Source: an uncultured Prevotella sp. (GTDB taxonomy: Bacteria > Bacteroidota > Bacteroidia > Bacteroidales > Bacteroidaceae). From it: a DNA stretch of 29,665 nucleotides. The DNA lies in contig CAAHDP010000417.1 in the NCBI GenBank assembly GCA_900770515.1, forward strand, positions 1 through 29,665, read 5' to 3'. Below the pieces are notes generated by a model that was not told the DNA's origin, did no database searches, and saw only the letters and a program-made list of their open reading frames with translations. Both the position numbers and the translations under genes were made by a program. The number at the start of each line of letters is the position of its first letter. Position 1 is the stretch's first letter. Shown one piece after another: positions 12,223-19,680 of this stretch.

Positions 12223-13092
12223 CCTATACTTCAAATACCCTTCCAGGGAAAGCTCGAAACATTCCTTCGCCTTCTTCCTTTCTGCTGCCGATGAACCCGA
12301 ACTTTCCGAAGAACCCGAAACCTTTTCTGAAGAAGAAGCCCCCGAACTTTCCGAAGAACCCGAAACCTTTTCTGAAGAAGAAGCCTCCGAACTTTCCGAA
12401 GAACCCGAAGCCTTTTCTGAAGAAGAAGCCTCCGAACTTTCTGCTGCGAAGAGATGGCAGAAGCCCATGCGATAATAGGCATCAGGCTTCTCATTATCCC
12501 TGCAGAGCGGCAACATCTTCTCGTAGAGCGGCAAGGCACGGTCATATTGCTGGAGCGCAAAATAACTCTCGGCATCCATCCAGTAATAGAGCGAAAGCTC
12601 ATGAGGAGCCACACCCTGCAACAACGGAATCACCTCATCAAAGAGCCGGATGGCTTCAGCATACTCCCACTCATAATACAGGCACACCGCCAGATAAGCC
12701 CGGTAGCGGGGATTCAGCTTATAACGCCTGTTGAGCGGCTGGAGCAACACCAGGCACTCATGAAACTTCTCGGAAGAGAAGTAGTCCAATGCCCTAGCCA
12801 GCTGCTCGGCATCCGCCTTTCTATCACCCTTCTTCTCTTGAAATGTAGGGCTTTCTTCTATCTTTTTCGAGTGCGCCAAGGATGGGCTGAAAGCACAAGA
12901 ACTCCTAGACCCAGAAAGGGCTAAAGTTCCCAACCCCGGCATTGAACAATCAGACATTGAACAATCCGGCTTTGAACAATCAGGCATTGAACAATCAGAC
13001 ATTGAACAATCCGACATTGCCCAACCCGTCATTGAACACCCCGGCAAACTCCCCCAAATAAGCAGGCTGCAAACCAATACCCTAAACTTCAT
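12160..13092 (-). CDS. TPR lipoprotein with two low-complexity expansions
   Basis: A 310-residue protein with a lipoprotein signal peptide (residues 1-18, lipobox LPGC, lipid on C19). Right after it comes a 5-residue repeat (CSMSD/CSMPD) with cysteines at 29, 34, 39, 44 and 49. Residues about 92-210 hold TPR-like helical pairs (AEQLARALDYFSSEKFHECL, YRAYLAVCLYYEWEYAEAI, YYWMDAESYFALQQYDRAL). A Ser/Glu/Gly insertion (about 215-265, three 15-residue units) splits the last TPR pair, which resumes at AERKKAKECFELSLEGYLKY. TPR domains bind other proteins, so a periplasmic or outer-membrane scaffold is likely; the partner is unknown. The ATG follows the stop of the beta-helix lipoprotein gene directly (TAAATG), with GGAGGAG inside that gene, so translation is coupled. 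Confidence 0.8.
   Translation of the reverse strand: MKFRVLVCSLLIWGSLPGCSMTGWAMSDCSMSDCSMPDCSKPDCSMSDCSMPGLGTLALSGSRSSCAFSPSLAHSKKIEESPTFQEKKGDRKADAEQLARALDYFSSEKFHECLVLLQPLNRRYKLNPRYRAYLAVCLYYEWEYAEAIRLFDEVIPLLQGVAPHELSLYYWMDAESYFALQQYDRALPLYEKMLPLCRDNEKPDAYYRMGFCHLFAAESSEASSSEKASGSSESSEASSSEKVSGSSESSGASSSEKVSGSSESSGSSAAERKKAKECFELSLEGYLKYRNTPKEKARIAQIRHMIGGLK
12297..12440 (-). repeat. 45-nt coding repeat (Ser/Glu-rich) in the TPR lipoprotein gene
   Basis: Three 45-nt units starting at 12297, 12342 and 12387 and a partial fourth at 12432. Read on the minus strand they encode SSESSGASSSEKVSG-type units. All keep frame. Confidence 0.9.
12941..13045 (-). repeat. 15-nt coding repeat (Cys-Ser-Met) after the lipobox
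   Basis: Seven 15-nt units, consensus ATTGAACAATCAGAC on the plus strand, encode CSMSD/CSMPD-type pentapeptides. The unit at 13031-13045 encodes the lipobox cysteine region itself. Confidence 0.9.
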
Positions 13093-14634
13093 TTACTCCT
13101 CCTCCCTATTCTCAAACTCCGACTCATAGCAGCCGGCATCAGGCGTCTCCTTTCTTCTCAACCCGTTCCTATCAACAGGCAATGAGGTGGCTGCATCAGC
13201 CTTTCCTATCGCTGCCGACTCCTTGCGAAGACGGAAATCATACTTCAGATTATCGGTATCGAACAGCACGAAATGCTTCTCGCCATACATCGTGGTATCC
13301 TTCACATCCTCATAGATGACATTGGTAAACTTCAGACTGTCGTCCGTCTGCATCTTCTCCGTACGAAGCACGCAATGGTCGAAGAGGAAATTGAAAGGAA
13401 TCTCCGCAGAAGAACCACCGGAAGACGAACCATCACCGGAAGAGGAACCATCCCCGGAAGTGGAACCATCCCCGGAAGCACTTTCGGAAGAAGAAGACGG
13501 TGGCGTCCAAACCACCTCATCATCATGATAGCCCGTAATCAGAGAATTGCGTACCGTGAGCTGAGGAAGAGGATACTGGAAACCGAGAGCCGTAGACCTT
13601 CTGCCATCAAAAGGATAGAACTGAGCGATGGTACAACCGTTAACCTCCACATCACCGCCATGCACGAAGAGCGGAGAGAGCAAGGCATTGCTCAGCTGGC
13701 AATCATGAATCTGCACCTTGGCAGAATCAATCAGAACGCCCCAACCCTGGTTGTTATGAACCGAAGAATTCTGCAGGAGCAGCTTCTGCCGGCTAACATC
13801 ACCCGAATCCACCTTCAGCGCAGAATAGGCACTATGAATATCGGCATAGGAAATCTCGTTGTCATAGGAAGAAGACATCAACTCGATGCCCTGCCACTGA
13901 CCCGGAGTGCGGTCGTAAGGCAGATAAGGGAACATGCGGTCCAACCGGTCGCCCCTCATCACTACTTCCTTGCCTGCCTCGCCCTTCACCTTGAGCGTGC
14001 CGTAGACCTGCATGCCGGCATCTTCATGGAAAAAGAGCTGCGTGCCGGCACCCACGGTAAGCGTAACCAGACTGTCTACCCGGATACCACCATACACCAC
14101 CACCGGCTTGGACGACTGGAGGAGCGAATCGCGGCTGATCCTGGCATTGCGCATCATCAGCGCATCCCAGGAATAGGCATAGAGATTCATCTTCTGCTGC
14201 ACCCCACTCTCCAGGGTGAACACCAGATTATCCTCCACCTTCTTAGGCGTATCCTGATGCTGCGTGCGCGAGGTAAGTTCGATGAAGACACGGATACTAT
14301 CGCCCTTCCTTACCTCCACATCCTGAGTCTGATAACCTGCCGCCTCGCCCAGATACGTACCATCCACATTAACGCGGAAGCCCGTCTGATTGCCCTTTTC
14401 CAGTCGCACCGAAGAACATCGCAAGCCCTTGCCTGCCCGATTATACACCCAGAAAGAGGCGGTAGGCGTAGGCACATTGGAGAACGTGGTATCGAGCGAT
14501 ACGGAATCTACCGAAAATGAGAGCACATCGCTGCGAGACGTAGAGAAACTCTCGTCTTCCGAGCATCCCGACAGCATCGCAGCCGCCAGCGCTCCACAAC
14601 CTACTATATAAAAAAATCCCTTTTTTCGTTTCAT
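13093..14634 (-). CDS. Beta-helix lipoprotein with choice-of-anchor-type C-terminus
   Basis: A 513-residue lipoprotein. Signal peptide MKRKKGFFYIVGCGALAAAMLSGC with lipobox LSGC (lipid on C24). An immunoglobulin-like N-terminal part follows, then a right-handed parallel beta-helix pattern from about residue 190 to 400 (repeated short strands with GGIRVDSLVTLTVGAGT, LKVKGEAGKEVVMRGD, NNQGWGVLIDSAKVQIHDC). A Ser/Gly/Asp low-complexity insertion (SASGDGSTSGDGSSSGDG) interrupts the later turns. The C-terminus (SAAIGKADAATSLPVDRNG to DAGCYE) resembles the choice-of-anchor Q motif. Surface or periplasmic; the ligand is not known. I start at 14634 for the signal peptide, not at the in-frame 14757. 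The start codon lies in the loop of a terminator-like hairpin. Downstream, the TPR lipoprotein gene starts immediately after its stop. Confidence 0.8.
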   Translation of the reverse strand: MKRKKGFFYIVGCGALAAAMLSGCSEDESFSTSRSDVLSFSVDSVSLDTTFSNVPTPTASFWVYNRAGKGLRCSSVRLEKGNQTGFRVNVDGTYLGEAAGYQTQDVEVRKGDSIRVFIELTSRTQHQDTPKKVEDNLVFTLESGVQQKMNLYAYSWDALMMRNARISRDSLLQSSKPVVVYGGIRVDSLVTLTVGAGTQLFFHEDAGMQVYGTLKVKGEAGKEVVMRGDRLDRMFPYLPYDRTPGQWQGIELMSSSYDNEISYADIHSAYSALKVDSGDVSRQKLLLQNSSVHNNQGWGVLIDSAKVQIHDCQLSNALLSPLFVHGGDVEVNGCTIAQFYPFDGRRSTALGFQYPLPQLTVRNSLITGYHDDEVVWTPPSSSSESASGDGSTSGDGSSSGDGSSSGGSSAEIPFNFLFDHCVLRTEKMQTDDSLKFTNVIYEDVKDTTMYGEKHFVLFDTDNLKYDFRLRKESAAIGKADAATSLPVDRNGLRRKETPDAGCYESEFENREEE

Positions 14635-14658
14635 ATCTTCTATAAAACGAAAAAAGGG
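14610..14658 (-). terminator. Terminator of lrgAB overlapping the next gene's start codon
   Basis: On the minus strand CCCTTTTTTCGTTT (14658-14645) pairs perfectly with AAACGAAAAAAGGG (14631-14618), followed by A and seven T residues (14616-14610). The 13-nt loop contains the ATG (14634-14632) of the beta-helix lipoprotein. The hairpin lies 64 nt after the lrgB stop. Confidence 0.75.
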
Positions 14659-14722
14659 ACATATTATTGCATCCTGCTTTTTACTAATGTTACATGCAAA
14701 AAGCCAACCGCTACATAAACTG

Positions 14723-15427
14723 TTACATGAACAGGGCGAAGATAGAGGCACCCACAACCGTCATCACACCGCAGACCACGATGCTCAGACTGCTCATGGC
14801 ACCCTCGATGGTACCCATCTCCATCGCCTTGGCAGTACCCAGTGCATGGGCAGAACAGCCGATGGCGATACCCTTGGCTATCGGTTCCTGGATGCGCAAC
14901 AGCTTCAGGAACTTCTCGGCAAAAATATTGCCCAGCACACCCGTGACGATGATAACTACCACTGACACAGCCACATGGCCGCCCAACTCCTCAGAAATGC
15001 CAATACCGATGGCGGTAGTGATGCTCTTAGGCAGGAAGGTGACGTAAGAGGCATGATCGAAATGGAAAAGCAGGGCAAGCAGCAATACGGAGCACAAGCT
15101 AGCCAAGACTCCCGACACGATGCCTGCCACCACAGCCCGATAGTTCTTCTTGAGCAATTCTACCTGCTGATACAGAGGAACAGCCAGACAGATGGTGGCT
15201 GGAGAAAGCAGATAGCTGATCATATTGGCGCCAGCAGAATAGGTCTTGTAGTCTACACCCGTAAGGAGCAACACGCAGATTACCAACACGATAGCGATGA
15301 GAAGGGGATTCATCAGCGACCACCCCGTCTTCATCTTCAGCAGCATACCGATGCCGTATGATGCCAGACTGATCAGAACTCCGAAGAACACGGAATCCTG
15401 GAAAAGCGAAATAGAACTCATCATCAT
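14723..15427 (-). CDS. lrgB: LrgB/CidB-family membrane protein
   Basis: A 234-residue polytopic inner-membrane protein. It has hydrophobic segments throughout and the LrgB signatures NPLLIAI near residue 40, LLSPATICLAVPLYQQ near 73 and LPKSITTAIGIGISEELGG near 131, plus GCSAHALGTAKAMEMG near 189. In Gram-positives and plants this family works with LrgA/CidA in control of murein hydrolase activity and in transport of metabolites such as pyruvate or glycolate; the role in Bacteroidales is not settled. Its ATG overlaps the lrgA stop by 4 nt (ATGA), so translation is coupled. Complete. Confidence 0.93.
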   Translation of the reverse strand: MMMSSISLFQDSVFFGVLISLASYGIGMLLKMKTGWSLMNPLLIAIVLVICVLLLTGVDYKTYSAGANMISYLLSPATICLAVPLYQQVELLKKNYRAVVAGIVSGVLASLCSVLLLALLFHFDHASYVTFLPKSITTAIGIGISEELGGHVAVSVVVIIVTGVLGNIFAEKFLKLLRIQEPIAKGIAIGCSAHALGTAKAMEMGTIEGAMSSLSIVVCGVMTVVGASIFALFM

Positions 15428-15855
15428 TTCTTAGCCTCCTTTTCTGTCTTGTTTTCTGAAACTTCTACACTTGCAAGGCTTTCAGCAGCCTTCGCCTGCT
15501 GTGCCTTGATCCGGTTCTTGCGGATTACCATCTGGGTAATCCATCCCGAAACACCCATCACGATGAAGGTGCTCACCACTGTCACAACGATATACTGCAG
15601 CCACGAATTGCCTATAGCCTGCCAGGAATCGATGAGCCCCACGGCAGCAGGAATAAACATCACCGGCATGACGGCAATCAGAAAGCTGCTCGTCTCACGA
15701 ATATCCTTCACCTTAATCCATTTGAGCTCCAATGCCGCAAAAAGCAAGATGATGCCATAGATACTGGCAGGAATCGGCAACGGCAGCAGGAAATGGAGCA
15801 GTTCTCCTGCAAAAGAGAACGCTATGATTATCAAAAATTGAATTAAAAACTTCAT
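15424..15855 (-). CDS. lrgA: LrgA/CidA-family holin-like protein
   Basis: A 143-residue membrane protein with about four transmembrane segments (roughly residues 3-25, 28-48, 60-80, 88-108). The LrgA pattern LPLPIPASIYGIILLF and the MPVMFIPAAVGLI segment are clear. The last 30 residues form a charged, Lys/Glu/Ala-rich cytoplasmic tail, longer than in typical CidA. By family it pairs with LrgB in a membrane complex with holin-like or small-acid transport function. It is first in the lrgA-lrgB operon. The upstream region is filled by CTTTGAAC-type repeats and no clear promoter box is seen there. Confidence 0.92.
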   Translation of the reverse strand: MKFLIQFLIIIAFSFAGELLHFLLPLPIPASIYGIILLFAALELKWIKVKDIRETSSFLIAVMPVMFIPAAVGLIDSWQAIGNSWLQYIVVTVVSTFIVMGVSGWITQMVIRKNRIKAQQAKAAESLASVEVSENKTEKEAKK

Positions 15856-15871
15856 CCTGAATTATTTTTTT

Positions 15872-15937
15872 CTTTGAACCTTAAACTTTGAACCTTGAAC
15901 TTTGAGCTTTGAACCTTGAACTTTGAGCTTTGAACTT
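15872..15937. repeat. CTTTGAAC-type short tandem repeat upstream of lrgA
   Basis: The octamer CTTTGAAC and its variants CTTGAAC and CTTTGAG recur about every 7-14 nt from 15872 to 15937. It lies just before the lrgA start on the minus strand, so unit number would change promoter or leader spacing. Confidence 0.8.
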
Positions 15938-15970
15938 TATGATTACCCATGCCCCCCCTGAGCCACCGTT

Positions 15971-15991
15971 GAATCCGATTCCATCGGATTC
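15971..15991. terminator. 9-bp hairpin downstream of the cytidylate-kinase-like gene
   Basis: GAATCCGAT (15971-15979) pairs with ATCGGATTC (15983-15991) around TCC. It lies 50 nt beyond the minus-strand stop at 16041, without a T-run, so it is only a possible terminator or RNA end. Confidence 0.35.
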
Positions 15992-16040
15992 CCACCCCAG
16001 GAAAGGCCAGCAGGAAACCCAAAGGCAAAGCCCCTCTCTC

Positions 16041-16607
16041 TTACAACAACCCTATATACTGCTCAATGATGCTGGCAGTCTTTTCTGTCCCCAGGCGCAC
16101 GGTATCGAGGCAGATGTCATAGTCATCGGCATTGCCCCAGGTAAGCCCGGTATAATACTTATGATAGGCGATGCGGCAATCGTCCGCATGCTCTACGAAC
16201 TCCTCAGCCTCACCTCTTCCCAGAGCTTCCTCCCGCTGGATATTCGCAATGCGCTCCTCAAGGCTACCCTTGAGGAAGACCGAAACGAGATCCTTGCGGT
16301 TGCGGAAGATATAATTGCCGCAACGGCCGATGATGATGCAGTTCTCCTGCCCAATCATATCAGTCAATACCTGAATCGGCTTTTCGGTGAGTGCCTTCTG
16401 AGACTCACCCAGGGAAGACATGGCAAAGAGCAGCTCATCTACCGGACGCTCATCAAAGAACGACTCCATCTCATCAAGCACCCCATGCTCCCGTGCCATA
16501 TCCATCAAAGTCTTACGGGTATAGAAAGGGATGCCATAATGTTCAGCCAGCAACTTGCCCACATGAATAGCGCCGCATCCACATTGGCGCGCAATAGTAA
16601 TAATCAT
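16041..16607 (-). CDS. Cytidylate-kinase-like protein
   Basis: A 188-residue protein of the cytidylate kinase-like (Cytidylate_kin2) type. The N-terminus IITIARQCGCGAIHVGKLLAEHYGIPFY matches the P-loop region of this family, in which the Walker A glycines are rearranged compared with Cmk. CIIIGRCGNYIF near residue 90 and an Arg-rich LEERIANIQREEALGRGEAE lid follow. By family a nucleoside-monophosphate-type kinase; the true substrate of these divergent members is uncertain. It is monocistronic or reads toward lrgAB 185 nt downstream. The start at 16607 is the first ATG and begins directly with the P-loop strand. Confidence 0.85.
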   Translation of the reverse strand: MIITIARQCGCGAIHVGKLLAEHYGIPFYTRKTLMDMAREHGVLDEMESFFDERPVDELLFAMSSLGESQKALTEKPIQVLTDMIGQENCIIIGRCGNYIFRNRKDLVSVFLKGSLEERIANIQREEALGRGEAEEFVEHADDCRIAYHKYYTGLTWGNADDYDICLDTVRLGTEKTASIIEQYIGLL

Positions 16608-16644
16608 AACTCAAAAAATTATTAAATTATAAACCTATATATAG

Positions 16645-16684
16645 CAAGAAAGCTAAGAAGAGTCAAATCTTCTTAGCTTTCTTG
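16645..16684 (-). terminator. 17-bp hairpin after the tRNA-Pro cluster
   Basis: CAAGAAAGCTAAGAAGA (16645-16661) pairs with 16668-16684 around a 6-nt loop. It starts 3 nt past the 3' end of the last tRNA-Pro gene on the minus strand, so it probably ends the tRNA transcript; a long T-run is absent. It also lies in the leader region of the cytidylate-kinase-like gene. Confidence 0.65.
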
Positions 16685-16687
16685 AAG

Positions 16688-16761
16688 TCGGGGCGACAGG
16701 ATTCGAACCTGCGACCACCTGTTCCCAAAACAGGAGCGCTACCGGGCTGCGCTACACCCCG
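16688..16761 (-). tRNA. tRNA-Pro(TGG), copy 3 in transcription order
   Basis: A 74-nt cloverleaf on the minus strand: acceptor CGGGGTG/CGCCCCG with one G-T pair, anticodon stem CCTGT/ACAGG, loop TTTGGGA giving anticodon TGG, T-arm GGTTCGAATCC, discriminator A. CCA is not encoded. Identical in sequence to the two other copies. Confidence 0.96.
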
Positions 16762-16800
16762 CTAACAATAGAAGCGATAACCAGAAGCAATGATTTGAAG

Positions 16801-16874
16801 TCGGGGCGACAGGATTCGAACCTGCGACCACCTGTTCCCAAAACAGGAGCGCTACCGGGCTGCGCTACACCCCG
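16801..16874 (-). tRNA. tRNA-Pro(TGG), copy 2
   Basis: Identical 74-nt gene with anticodon TGG. The spacer to the next copy (16762-16800) is 39 nt and unrelated to the other spacer. Confidence 0.96.
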
Positions 16875-16910
16875 TCTTCTAGACTTGCCAAGGAATATCT
16901 GTGAGAAATG

Positions 16911-16984
16911 TCGGGGCGACAGGATTCGAACCTGCGACCACCTGTTCCCAAAACAGGAGCGCTACCGGGCTGCGCTACACCCCG
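16911..16984 (-). tRNA. tRNA-Pro(TGG), copy 1, nearest the promoter
   Basis: Identical 74-nt gene with anticodon TGG. It is the first of the three on the minus strand, about 54 nt after the predicted transcription start of the promoter at 17045-17076. Confidence 0.96.
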
Positions 16985-17044
16985 TCTTTTTCTCTATGAT
17001 AACCTCTTATCATTTAGGCAAGTATCATTTCTGATTTGCGGCTG

Positions 17045-17076
17045 CAAAGGTACAACATTTTTTTTGTTTCACCAAA
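17045..17076 (-). promoter_or_regulatory. Promoter of the tRNA-Pro cluster
   Basis: On the minus strand TTTG (17076-17073), a 20-nt spacer and TACCTTTG (17052-17045): a full match to the Bacteroidetes consensus. Start expected near 17038. Confidence 0.75.
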
Positions 17077-17140
17077 TTTTTGGATAACTTTTTTCAAAAA
17101 AAGATTCTTTTCCCTTCTTCCTCTTGCTTTTTATATACGA

Positions 17141-17175
17141 ATATAGGGCAACTTCATACAGAAATCGCCCTATAT
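17141..17175 (-). terminator. Inverted repeat downstream of serine palmitoyltransferase
   Basis: ATATAGGGC (17141-17149) pairs with GCCCTATAT (17167-17175) around 17 nt, 80 nt beyond the stop of the minus-strand gene. No clean T-run, so a weak terminator candidate. Confidence 0.4.
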
Positions 17176-17254
17176 ACCTTATTATATATAATATATATGA
17201 TTGCTCAACATATATTATCTGGCATCGCCAGTCATTACATTCCTTTACAGGATA

Positions 17255-18445
17255 TTACTTGATGATGCCTTCCTCTACGAAAATCTTCTTCAAGATCTGG
17301 ACAGCCTGCTCAACCTGCTCTCTTGTATGAGTAGCCATGAGTGCGAAACGTACCAATGTATCCTGAGGAGCACAAGCTGGAGGAATAACAGGGTTGATGA
17401 ACACACCTGCATCGTAAGCCATCTTGGTAACAACGAATGTCTTCTCAGCATCGCGTACGTAGAGAGGAATGATTGGGCTCTCTGTCTCGCCAATCTCGAA
17501 ACCTTCCTCGCGGAAACGCTTCAATGCATAGTGGGTTACATTCCAGAGATTCTCGAAACGCTCTGGCTCATTCTGAATGATGTGGAGTGCCTCGAGTGCT
17601 GCTGCTGTAGCTGCAGGAGTGTTGGATGCACTGAAGATGTAGGTACGGCAGTTGTGACGGAGGAAGTTGATGGTATCCTTGTCTGATGCGATGAAACCAC
17701 CGATAGATGCCAGACTCTTTGAGAAGGTACCCATGATGAGGTCTACCTCATCGGTCAAGCCAAAGTGGTCGCAAACACCACGTCCCTGCTTGCCGAATAC
17801 ACCAAGACCATGAGCCTCGTCAACCATGATAGAGCAGTTGTACTTATGCTTGAGCTTTACAATCTCAGGCAAGTTAGCCAGGTCGCCTTCCATAGAGAAC
17901 ACACCGTCTACCACGATCAGCTTGATAGCATCCTCAGGAAGCTTAGAGAGCACACGCTCCAAATCTTCCATGTCGTTGTGCTTGTAGTGAAGCTGGGTAG
18001 CGAAAGAGAGACGACGGCCATCTACGATAGAAGCATGGTCGCGATCATCACAGATGATATAGTCGTTACGACCAACAACACATGCCAACACACCCTGGTT
18101 CACAGAGAAACCAGTAGAGAAGCACAATGTCTCGTCCTTACCCATAAACTCAGCGAGCTCTTTCTCGAGCTGCACATGTAAATCGAGGGTACCATTGAGG
18201 AAGCGGCTTCCTGCACAGCCAGAACCGTACTTGTCGAGCGCAGCCTTAGCTGCATCGATAACGCGCTGGTCGTTGGTTAAACCCTGATAAGCATTAGAAC
18301 CGAACATCAAAATCTTGTGACCGTCGATGTCGGTAACTTCAGTCATCTGCTTACTTGTGATTTCACGGAAATATGGATACACACCGGCAGCCATATACTT
18401 CTGTGGTTCACGATAATTCTTGTATCTTTCTTGTAATTGTCCCAT
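17255..18445 (-). CDS. spt: Serine palmitoyltransferase (alpha-oxoamine synthase)
   Basis: A 396-residue PLP enzyme predicted to condense L-serine with a long-chain acyl-CoA or acyl-ACP to 3-ketosphinganine, the first step of sphingolipid synthesis, a hallmark of Bacteroidetes. Seen: GSGCAGSRFLNGT (residues 74-86) for substrate binding, DDRDHASI with H137 stacking on the cofactor, DEAHGLGVFG (D209, H212), and FSKSLASIGGF with the PLP lysine K243. The close relatives Kbl and BioF share these motifs. I prefer serine palmitoyltransferase because the order and the GTFSKSLASIGG segment match my memory of the Bacteroides enzyme, and because a lipid kinase gene is divergent next door. Cytoplasmic. 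Its promoter box is at 18499-18506. Confidence 0.88.
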   Translation of the reverse strand: MGQLQERYKNYREPQKYMAAGVYPYFREITSKQMTEVTDIDGHKILMFGSNAYQGLTNDQRVIDAAKAALDKYGSGCAGSRFLNGTLDLHVQLEKELAEFMGKDETLCFSTGFSVNQGVLACVVGRNDYIICDDRDHASIVDGRRLSFATQLHYKHNDMEDLERVLSKLPEDAIKLIVVDGVFSMEGDLANLPEIVKLKHKYNCSIMVDEAHGLGVFGKQGRGVCDHFGLTDEVDLIMGTFSKSLASIGGFIASDKDTINFLRHNCRTYIFSASNTPAATAAALEALHIIQNEPERFENLWNVTHYALKRFREEGFEIGETESPIIPLYVRDAEKTFVVTKMAYDAGVFINPVIPPACAPQDTLVRFALMATHTREQVEQAVQILKKIFVEEGIIK

Positions 18446-18498
18446 TATTAATAGGTGTACTTTATTTTTCGATTTTATTTTTTTCTTATTTCAGGGTG

Positions 18499-18506
18499 CA
18501 AAGATA
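18499..18506 (-). promoter_or_regulatory. -7 box of the serine palmitoyltransferase gene
   Basis: TATCTTTG followed by CACC on the minus strand, 54 nt before the start codon. No matching -33 TTTG is seen at 19-21 nt. Confidence 0.55.
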
Positions 18507-18576
18507 CAAAAAAAGACTAATAAATCATCTATTTTCCTAAGAAAGTTTATTTTTAGCGTTTTTTTTATTGATAAAT

Positions 18577-18607
18577 CTTGCCATTTTAGGTATTTTTATT
18601 ACTTTTG
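18577..18607 (+). promoter_or_regulatory. Promoter of the lipid kinase gene
   Basis: CTTG (18577-18580), a 19-nt spacer and TACTTTTG (18600-18607) followed by CAG. Leader about 25 nt to the ATG at 18640. It points away from the serine palmitoyltransferase promoter 70 nt to the left. Confidence 0.65.
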
Positions 18608-18639
18608 CAGTACAAAATCACTAAACTCTTGACACAAAA

Positions 18640-19680
18640 ATGAAGAAGAAGATAATTTTCATAATGAATCCCATTTCGGGAACAGCCAGCAAGGCAGGCA
18701 TTCCGAATCTGATAGATTCAACTTTGGACAAAGAGCTTTTTGAGTACGAGATAAAATTGACTGAAAGAGCAGGACATGCATCGGAACTGGCTACAGAGGC
18801 TAAGAACAATCACGCTGACATCGTAGTGGCAGTAGGTGGTGATGGAACCGTCAACGAAGTAGCCCGCTCGCTGGTTCATTCGGATACGGCATTGGGCATC
18901 CTGCCTTGCGGTTCGGGCAACGGACTTGCCCGGCATCTGCTTCTGCCGATGAACCTGAGAAAGAGCATCGAGGTGATCAACGCATGCAAAATCAACGATC
19001 TCGACTATGGTGTAATCAACGGCCACCCATTCTTCTGCACCTGCGGCATGGGCTTCGATGCCTTCGTCAGCATGAAATTTGCAGAGAGCGGCAAGAGAGG
19101 GCCTATCAGCTATGCTGAAAACATACTGAGAGAGGGACTGAAATATGAGCCGGAGACATATACGCTGGAAGACGAGACGGGAACCAAGCAATACAAGGCG
19201 TTCCTGATTTCCTGCGCCAATGCATCGCAATATGGCAACAATGCCTATATTGCCCCACAGGCTTCGATGAGCGATGGACTGATAGACGTTGTCATCATGG
19301 AACCGTTCGATGTGATTGAGGCTCCGCAGGTTAGTTTCGACATGTTCAACAAGACACTCGACAAAAACTCGAAAATCAAATCGTTCCGTTGTAAGAAGTT
19401 GCATATCACGAGAAGCCAGCCTGGCGTGATACACTATGATGGCGATCCGGTTATGACGGGAGCCGAAATAGATGTTCATCTTGAAGAAAAAGGCATCAAG
19501 ATGGTAGTTAACCCGTTTGCTGACAAGAGCGTACGCAAGCCAAACATGATACAGAATGGCATTGCCGAGTTCTTCAACGACCTGAATGCCGTGCGCGACG
19601 ATATCCACAAGGACATCCAGCGACAGAGCAAGAAGGTGGAAGCCATCAGCAAAATGGTGCAAAGGAAACTGAACCTTTGA
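18640..19680 (+). CDS. Diacylglycerol/sphingosine-type lipid kinase
   Basis: A 346-residue protein of the diacylglycerol kinase catalytic-domain (YegS/DgkB/sphingosine kinase) family. Motifs: N10-P-I-S-G-T near the start for phosphate binding, VGGDGTVNEV (GGDGT at residues 66-70), the nucleotide-binding signature of the family, and LPCGSGNGLAR (88-98). A C-terminal strand domain ends before a charged helical tail (about 310-346) rich in Lys, Asp and Gln. It transfers phosphate from ATP to a lipid hydroxyl at the inner membrane. Being divergent from serine palmitoyltransferase, it may act on a sphingoid base or on a related lipid; this is inference from position, as diacylglycerol is equally possible. 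Its stop is followed at once by AGTAGTGA-type repeats. Confidence 0.88.
   Translation: MKKKIIFIMNPISGTASKAGIPNLIDSTLDKELFEYEIKLTERAGHASELATEAKNNHADIVVAVGGDGTVNEVARSLVHSDTALGILPCGSGNGLARHLLLPMNLRKSIEVINACKINDLDYGVINGHPFFCTCGMGFDAFVSMKFAESGKRGPISYAENILREGLKYEPETYTLEDETGTKQYKAFLISCANASQYGNNAYIAPQASMSDGLIDVVIMEPFDVIEAPQVSFDMFNKTLDKNSKIKSFRCKKLHITRSQPGVIHYDGDPVMTGAEIDVHLEEKGIKMVVNPFADKSVRKPNMIQNGIAEFFNDLNAVRDDIHKDIQRQSKKVEAISKMVQRKLNL

Noticed and set aside
11975..12475. Plus-strand open frame through the palindrome and repeats
   Set aside because: It runs through the palindrome, the 43-nt repeats and the antisense of the TPR gene; no plausible protein.
14635..14757. Longer N-terminus of the beta-helix lipoprotein
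   Set aside because: It would bury the lipoprotein signal peptide and overlap lrgB; the extra residues look random.
16688..16984. tRNA cluster as an integration site of a mobile element
   Set aside because: No integrase gene, no partial tRNA duplicate at a distance and only housekeeping genes on both sides.
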